DNA from: Antedon mediterranea
Taxonomy: Eukaryota; Echinodermata; Crinoidea; Comatulida; Antedonidae
Direction of reading: 5' to 3'
Length of the DNA: 64,000 nt
Assembly: GCF_964355755.1 (NCBI RefSeq)
Contig: NC_092671.1
Span: 15,108,501 to 15,172,500 of the forward strand
Positions 12,701-21,700 of the stretch are shown here, in pieces. Numbering within the stretch: position 1 is the first letter of the stretch; each line of letters starts with the position of its first letter. The position numbers and the translations under genes are program-made. The notes under the pieces are model-generated. The model saw only the letters and a list, made by a program, of their open reading frames with translations. It was not told the DNA's origin and made no database searches.

Positions 12701-15700
12701 GTTGTATTTTAATTTTAAATTTACTTTGACTTTGGTTTTGGAAGGAACAACCAGTCAAATGGACTTGCAAAGCAATTTTTAACAATTCTAGGATCATATA
12801 GTCTGAACTAAGTACATACTGTATATCAAAATATGTAAACCAAAGTCCTATTGGGTGGGCTTATATTAATGGATATGTCATTTCCATTGTATTTTTTTTG
12901 GATCTACTTAATGTTTTCTTTTGCAGTTACTGATCCATGTTCCTCAAACCCCTGTTTGAATGATGCAACATGTAATAGTTACAAGACTCCCTCTGGTGTG
13001 TGTGGCTTCACATGTTCTTGTGGCCCATGTAACTTTGGGCCATACTGTCAATACTGTAAGTATACATATTTTTATAGTAGTGCTATTTTAATTATTATTT
13101 TTGTTCATACACATGTAAAACTGAGTAATGTATAATCTTGATCATGCTAATATTATCTCATCTGAGACTTAGGGAACAGAGTATAAACACTATGTACAGT
13201 ATAGTATTTAGTGTATAGTATATTTTTGTATAGTATTTTTTTGTCTAGTTCTTTGTTATTTTTATATATGTTTGTTGGGTTTATATGAGGGCTGATTGTC
13301 AGCTTATGCTGTTTAGGGTCACCCTCTATAATTAAGGTTAAAATTGGATATTCGGATTGAAAAGAACTTCTACACTACAAATGACATTTTCCCTTAACCA
13401 AACATATCCCAAATTGTATCTTACAACCTGAAACCCTGTGGCTAAAGGGTCTTTCATAACAGTTCTGGTCCGGCGAATCAAATGTCAATGTTTTAATTTT
13501 CATGACGCTCTACACGACTATGCTCCAATCGATATGCGCATAGCCGCGTGAAAACGAAACATTGACGTTCAATTTGATTTGTCGGACCGGAACCGTGCCA
13601 GAACGGGTGTGAAAGACCCTTTAGGTATCATTTAGCTCAGTACTATAATTTTAACAATTATTTTAACAGCATTTAATGATCCATGTGCTTCAAATCCATG
13701 TGGAATTGCAAACTGTATTCAGGATAATACATTAGGAACATGTGGATTCCGCTGTCAATGTCAGTCTTGTTTTAATGGACCTCTATGCACAACTTGTAAG
13801 CATGTATTCCTTCTTTTTTTTTTTTTAATCAATATTATAATGTTATTAATTTATTAAAGATGAAAAAATAAAAAATAAACTAATAACCAGACCAGACTAA
13901 TGGTTTATTCATATTGGGTACATTTTTGTTTTCCAGAGAAACAGGAATAATTGTTTATCTTAATCAATGCTATTCTTTGCTCTCATATAATTATAAGTAG
14001 AGAAAAAAAACTACTTTGTAATTTTTATAGGTCCTGCATAACCGTTGAGCTTATTTTAGGGTTCAATTTGTTTATGCTTATTATTTCATAAATAAAAAAT
14101 ATTTAAATTAGTTTTTGATGTATATTTGTTTTTACAATTTAGTTGATAATTCGTGTGACCCTTCTCCTTGTGTGAATGGAGGGACCTGTACTATAACATT
14201 TCCAACAGAAGTTTCTGTTAATTGCGACTATGAATGTACCTGTCCAGTCGGCTATTCTGGAACTAATTGTGAACAGGGTAAGATTAAGCTTAATGTCCAC
14301 TATATGCAATTTAATGTGTGGAGCATCTTTAATTTCCTAGTTTATCATGTTAATTCAGTGTGAAAAGGCATCAAGTTCAAACATTGTACATTGTGGCATG
14401 CTTCCTCAATAGCTTTGGCGAATTCTAGGTTCAGACAAGAACCATTGACAAAATAGGTCCTAGGTTTATGAAAACTCTTAATTGCTCCACATAGAATTCA
14501 ACATAATATAAATCATGATATATATACTTTTACTACCATCATGAAAGTATTCTAAAGCCCTTAAATATAAAAAAAAGTTGCAATGCAATGAACGTCTTGT
14601 GTGTTTCTTATTAATTTCCTTTAGATGATAGTGGATGTGACATAGACCCTTGTCAGAATGGTGGTACATGTTCAACTGGAATCAATGGAGGATATGTATG
14701 CACATGTACCCCTTGTTACACTGGTACAAACTGTCAAACATGTAAGTAAAACCTATTTGCAATGGTTGTTTTTTGTGTGTGTTTGTGCGCAGAGCATTTA
14801 ATTGGTTAGTGTCAGATCTAGAAACATGAATTATGCGCAAGTATGACAAATAGAAATAGGCCTACTGTGTGTCAATCATCCAGTGTTAGTTGAAATATGT
14901 TTTAAATGTTCAAAACTTTATTATACTATTATATTTAGAACCAATTAAGTAGCTATTCCATTAATGGTTTCTTTTCTTCTAGTTGATGATCCATGTTCTT
15001 CAAGTTCTTGTAGTGGCAATGGAGCCTGTACTTCTTTTGAATCTGTTGATATATGCTTAATACAGTGCACATGTGACCCTTGTTACTCAGGCAGTGTTTG
15101 TGAAACATGTATGTCTAAAAACAACACATCTTTTTATAGTGTATATTATATACAGATATTGCCTGCTCAGAGGTGTAATTTCTTAAGGGATTCCTAAGGA
15201 GGATCTCAAATATTAGTTACACCAATGTAAATTGCAATATCTGTTATTAAAATGTAAGTTGCTATAGGCCGTAGCCCTAAAGCTTTGGCTAGCCTATGTT
15301 GGCCTTAGCCAACGTAGAAAATCATCTAATATCTCGGCAAAGAATTAGTATAAATAATTACTATTTGATTTGATACATTGACCTTACCATATTCATTACA
15401 TTAACGGATGAATTTGTACATTGAGAATCGTTTTCATGAATTCTGTCTAATCCATCATTGAAAGTATTTCTGTAGATACTGTGAGGATACTGTGAGTTTG
15501 CCCAATCACAACTGGTATTCGTTTACATAGGCTATGTTTATACACATATATATATATATAAATGTTCGGTTCAATGTAACCGTCTAAAAAGTGCTCAATA
15601 CGGTAAAGTAGAGCTAAAATATACGTTAAGTCTGGAAAAGAAGTAAGAACTACAGTTTGGTCTCTACAGGCTTGTTTCGTGAGTCGTGAAACTCACTCAT

Positions 15701-18700
15701 CAGGAGACTATAACTCCTGATGAGTGAGTTTCACGACTCACGAAACAAGCCTGTAGAGACCAAACTGTAGTTTTTACTTCTTTTCCAGACTTAACGTATA
15801 TATATTGTTTGGGCGACTTTTTCTCATTCTCACAGATTTCCTCATCTTTATCGTTTCAAATTAATTAATTAAATTTCAGTATATCACCGGGCGGTTTAGA
15901 ATTAATGTTATTTGCTTATATATATATATACTATTATATAACTATAACATTAAGGAATCTGAATTATATAACAATTTGATAGATTAATGTTTTTCTTCAT
16001 TTTTTAGACAATGATCCTTGTACTGCAAATTCTTGTGGTGACCACGGAACCTGTTCTGCCATCCAAAGTACTGATTCATGCTTAATAGATTGCACATGTG
16101 ATGCTTGCTACTCGGGCAGTGTTTGTGAAACATGTATGTATACTCAATAGCATTTGTAAACTAAATGTAAAACTACTAACCTTTGTTTCTCTACCGTTTT
16201 CATATTTTATATATTATTCGGTGCAAAACAGATTAGTACTGGTTTAATGATAATAAATTTAATACACCAAGAAAGTAAAAAACCTGTTGGAAGACCAAAG
16301 AAAATATGGATAAAAATGTGATACAGAATGACTTGAAAACAGTATTAAATTACACTGCCCCACAAAAGGCGCACCCGGCCCACATAAGACACACCCGGCC
16401 CCCACGTCCAGAATAAACGCACAAAGTAGTAGGCTGCGCTATGTCTAACGATGATAAGGCGTGTTAATATATATATATAATAAATTTACATAGGCCTGAA
16501 TATTTTTATATATATTTATTTATACCTAGTTTCTTGTTTTCTTAAATTTTCCTCCTTGGAAACAGGTCTGTTGAGGAATTTTATGGATTATCCTTGGCAT
16601 CTTTTGTTCAGTTTGTGTTTTTGTTCTTTTCTGATTTTTCAGAATTGTAAAATTTTCTGTTGTTTCTCAACATTTTATACACCTTCAATTGTCATGTTCT
16701 GTAATTTTATACGTTTTTGATGCCGAAATCAATCAATTATTGCAAAACTTCTTTTCCAGACACTAGTCCATGTTCATCAAACCCTTGTGCTACTGGTGTG
16801 TGTGTTCCCATTCCAGCACAATGTACTTACATTTGTCTACCGTGTCCTTTGTGCTTATCTGGACCAACATGTAATATTTGTAAGTTATCAAATTTTATTA
16901 TTTTTTTACTTTGTTTTATTATTTCTCAAAAAGATTTAAATTAATTAAAAATAATATGTCAGGATTGTCAGATTGGAAAATTGTATTCTGGGAGATTTTG
17001 GTGGTTGTCCTGTAGAAAACTAGAGATTTATTAAGCAAAATAATTCTTAACCACTAAGAGTAATGGTGATGTGGCATTGTACCATATTGAGGATCAGCAG
17101 ATAGTTACATTACCAAGTTTTGAAAATGTAAATGTGAAATGTTATTATGCAATTGTCATTACATTACACATAAGTATATTTTATTCACAGATAATAATCC
17201 ATGTGAAGAAAATCCATGTCAAGTTGGCCAATGTGTTCCAGATTTATCAAGTGGAGTTTGTGGTTATAAATGTGTTTGTGGTGATCCTTGTTTCAGTGGA
17301 GATAATTGCAATATAGGTGAGGTTACAGTTCAGCTATTAATTACTCCTTTGTTCCCACACGTAACCCTTTGTAACCTACGCTTGGGGCATTGTTTTATGA
17401 TGAGGTGATGAGAGGTTTATGTCTAAGATTTTTTTTCATTAGTATTTGTTGGAGGTCTTTGTGATTGGAGGAGTGATTTACAAATTTCACATCTGGAGTT
17501 ATAATGTTTTTTTATATTAAGAGAATCATCTGACTGCTTCTTTCTGAATTCCCTCAAGTTTGTCAACATGCAGCAGCACCAAGACGGATCGTGGATTTTT
17601 CAAACTGGAGAGCTACAGTATATACATATAACTTAAATAGTCTGTCAAAAATCAAAAAAGTAATTTAATTTTAGCTGGGAAGATGGTGTGTTACTCAAGC
17701 GCAATTCCCCTGGATCTAACCCTTTTATTATTAAATAGGGAAGGATATTCAATTATCTGTATACTAAAGTGATTTGATATTCCAACTGGTGGTAGGAATA
17801 TTTAAAACAATTAAATCAATATTTCTTCTTTTTTTGTTTTAGAGTTGAACCCTTGTGAAAACAATCCATGCGAAAATTCAGGAGTCTGCATTAAGGATAT
17901 TTCTAATAATGAATGTGGCTATGTATGTGTTTGTACAAATCCATGCACATCAGGAGATTTATGTGAAGATGGTTAGTTACAACAAGTTGTATACAATGTA
18001 ATGAATAGTCTGTGCATAAAGATTGATTCAAGAGTGTCCACTAGGATGCAACACACCAACTTAAATGCAATGCACTTGATTTGATCAACCCAGATAGTCA
18101 ATCTCCATTAAGTAGCTATTCCAGTAATTTGTTTATTTTTTAGATAATGATCCCTGCACTTCAAATCCTTGTGGCGCCAATGGAGACTGCAATTCTGACA
18201 CAGCCAATGGTCAATGCTCATTTACTTGTGCATGTGATGCTTGTTACTCTGGTGCTGCTTGTCAGACATGTAAGTTTACTGACTTAACGGTCCTTCAATT
18301 CCATTTGAAAACAGTCTGACATCAAAGCCAAATAGATCAACAGACAATAGTTATGCTTCAGATAAACTACTTCCAATAACCAGACAGTCAATCTCAATTA
18401 AGTAGCTATTCCAGTATTTTTTTTGTTTTTCAGATAATGATCCCTGCACTTCAAATCCTTGTGGCGCCAATGGAGACTGCAATTCTGATCAATGCTCATT
18501 TACTTGTGCATGTGATCCTTGTTACTCTGGTGCTGCTTGTCAGACATGTAAGTTTACTGACTTTACGGTCCTTCAATTCCATTTGAAAACTGTCTTGACA
18601 TCAAAGCCAAATAGATCAACAGACAATAGTTATGCTTCAGATAAATTACTGCCAATAACCAGATAGTCAATCTCAATTAAGTAGCTATTCCAGTAATTTG

Positions 18701-21700
18701 TTTATTTTTTAGATAATGATCCCTGCACTTCAAATCCTTGTGGCACCAATGGAGACTGCAATTCTGATCAATGCTCATTTACTTGTGGATGTGATCCTTG
18801 TTACTCTGGTGCTGCTTGTCAGACATGTAAGTTTACTGACTTAACGGTCTTTCAATTCCATTTGAAAACAGTTTGACATCAATGCCAAATAGGTCAACAG
18901 ACAATAGTTACACTTCAGATAACTTACTGCCAATAACCAGATAGTCAATCTCAATTAAGTAGCTATTCCAATATTTTGTTTGTTTTTCAGATAATGATCC
19001 CTGCACTTCAAATCCTTGTGGCACCAATGGAGACTGCAATTCTGATCAATGCTCATTTACTTGTGCATGTGATCCTTGTTACTCTGGTGCTGCTTGTCAG
19101 ACATGTAAGTTTACTGACTTAACGGTCCTTCAATTCCATTTGAAAACCGTTTAACATCAAAGGCAAATAGGTCAACAGACAATAGTTTCGCTTCAGATAA
19201 TTTACTGCCAATAATCAGATAGTCAATCTCAATTAAGTATGTAATCCAGTAATTTGTTTATTTTTTAGATAATGATCCCTGCACTTCAAATCCTTGTGGC
19301 ACCAATGGAGACTGCAATTCTGATCAATGCTCATTTACTTGTGCATGTGATCCTTGTTACTCTGGTGCTGCTTGTCAGACATGTAAGTTTACTGACTTAA
19401 CGGTCTTTCAATTCCATTTGAAAACAGTTTGACATCAATGCCAAATAGGTCAACAGACAATAGTTACGCTACAAATAATTTACTGCCAATAACCAGATAG
19501 TCAATCTCAATTAAGTAGCTATTCCAGTAATATGTTTATTTTTCAGATAATGATCCCTGCACTTCAAATCCTTGTGGCACCAATGGAGACTGCAATTCTG
19601 ATCAATGCTCATTTACTTGTGGATGTGATCCTTGTTACTCTGGTGCTGCTTGTCAGACATGTAAGTTTACTGACTTAACAGTCTTTCAATTCCATTTGAA
19701 AACAGTTTAACATCAAAGCCAAATAGGTCAACAGACAGTAGTTACGCTTCAGATAAATTACTGCCAATAACCAGATAGTCAATCTCAATTAAGTAGCTAT
19801 TCCAGTAATTTGTTTTTTATTTTTTAGATAATGATCCCTGCACTTCAAATCCTTGTGGCGCCAATGGAGACTGCAATTCTGATCAATGCTCATTTACTTG
19901 TGCATGTGATCCTTGTTACTCTGGTGCTGCTTGTCAGACATGTAAGTTTACTGACTTAACGGTCCTTCAATTCCATTTGAAAACAGTTTGACATCAATGC
20001 CAAATAGGTCAACAGACAATAGTTACACTTCAGATAACTTACTGCCAATAACCAGATAGTCAATCTCAATTAAGTAGCTATTCCAATATTTTGTTTGTTT
20101 TTCAGATAATGATCCCTGCACTTCAAATCCTTGTGGCACCAATGGAGACTGCAATTCTGATCAATGCTCATTTACTTGTGCATGTGATCCTTGTTACTCT
20201 GGTGCTGCTTGTCAGACATGTAAGTTTACTGACTTAACGGTCCTTCAATTCCATTTGAAAACAGTCTGACATCAAAGCCAAATAGATCAACAGACAATAG
20301 TTATGCTTCAGATAAACTACTTCCAATAACCAGACAGTCAATCTCAATTAAGTAGCTATTCCAGTATTTTTTTTGTTTTTCAGATAATGATCCCTGCACT
20401 TCAAATCCTTGTGGCGCCAATGGAGACTGCAATTCTGATCAATGCTCATTTACTTGTGCATGTGATCCTTGTTACTCTGGTGCTGCTTGTCAGACATGTA
20501 AGTTTACTGACTTAACGGTCTTTCAATTCCATTTGAAAACAGTTTGACATCAATGCCAAATAGGTCAACAGACAATAGTTACGCTACAAATAATTTACTG
20601 CCAATAACCAGATAGTCAATCTCAATTAAGTAGCTATTCCAGTAATATGTTTATTTTTCAGATAATGATCCCTGCACTTCAAATCCTTGTGGCACCAATG
20701 GAGACTGCAATTCTGATCAATGCTCATTTACTTGTGCATGTGATCCTTGTTACTCTGGTGCTGCTTGTCAGACATGTAAGTTTACTGACTTTACGGTCCT
20801 TCAATTCCATTTGAAAACTGTCTTGACATCAAAGCCAAATAGATCAACAGACAATAGTTATGCTTCAGATAAATTACTGCCAATAATCAGATAGTCAATC
20901 TCAATTAAGTATGTAATCCAGTAATTTGTTTATTTTTTAGATAATGATCCCTGCACTTCAAATCCTTGTGGCACCAATGGAGACTGCAATTCTGATCAAT
21001 GCTCATTTACTTGTGCATGTGATCCTTGTTACTCTGGTGCTGCTTGTCAGACATGTAAGTTTACTGACTTAACGGTCCTTCAATTCCATTTGAAAACAGT
21101 CTGACATCAAAGCCAAATAGATCAACAGACAATAGTTATGCTTCAGATAAACTACTTCCAATAATCAGATAGTCAATCTCAATTAAGTAGCTATTCCAAT
21201 ATTTTGTTTGTTTTTCAGATAATGATCCCTGCACTTCAAATCCTTGTGGCACCAATGGAGACTGCAATTCTGATCAATGCTCATTTACTTGTGCATGTGA
21301 TCCTTGTTACTCTGGTGCTGCTTGTCAGACATGTAAGTTTACTGACTTAACGGTCCTTCAATTCCATTTGAAAACCGTTTAACATCAAAGGCAAATAGGT
21401 CAACAGACAATAGTTTCGCTTCAGATAATTTACTGCCAATAATCAGATAGTCAATCTCAATTAAGTATGTAATCCAGTAATTTGTTTATTTTTTAGATAA
21501 TGATCCCTGCACTTCAAATCCTTGTGGCACCAATGGAGACTGCAATTCTGATCAATGCTCATTTACTTGTGCATGTGATCCTTGTTACTCTGGTGCTGCT
21601 TGTCAGACATGTAAGTTTACTGACTTAACGGTCTTTCAATTCCATTTGAAAACAGTTTGACATCAATGCCAAATAGGTCAACAGACAATAGTTACACTTC

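Larger units (their letters stand above)
15619..15802. repeat. Near-perfect 184-bp fold-back (palindrome)
   Basis: The + sequence from 15619 to about 15708 is the reverse complement of 15712-15802 with one or two differences; the centre lies near 15710 with a very short spacer. It sits in intron A22-A23, next to a TA microsatellite (about 15546-15560). Both arms carry the same ribozyme-like motif, described separately. The right arm also contains a ttttccag that looks like a splice acceptor, but no exon follows it. Confidence 0.9.
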
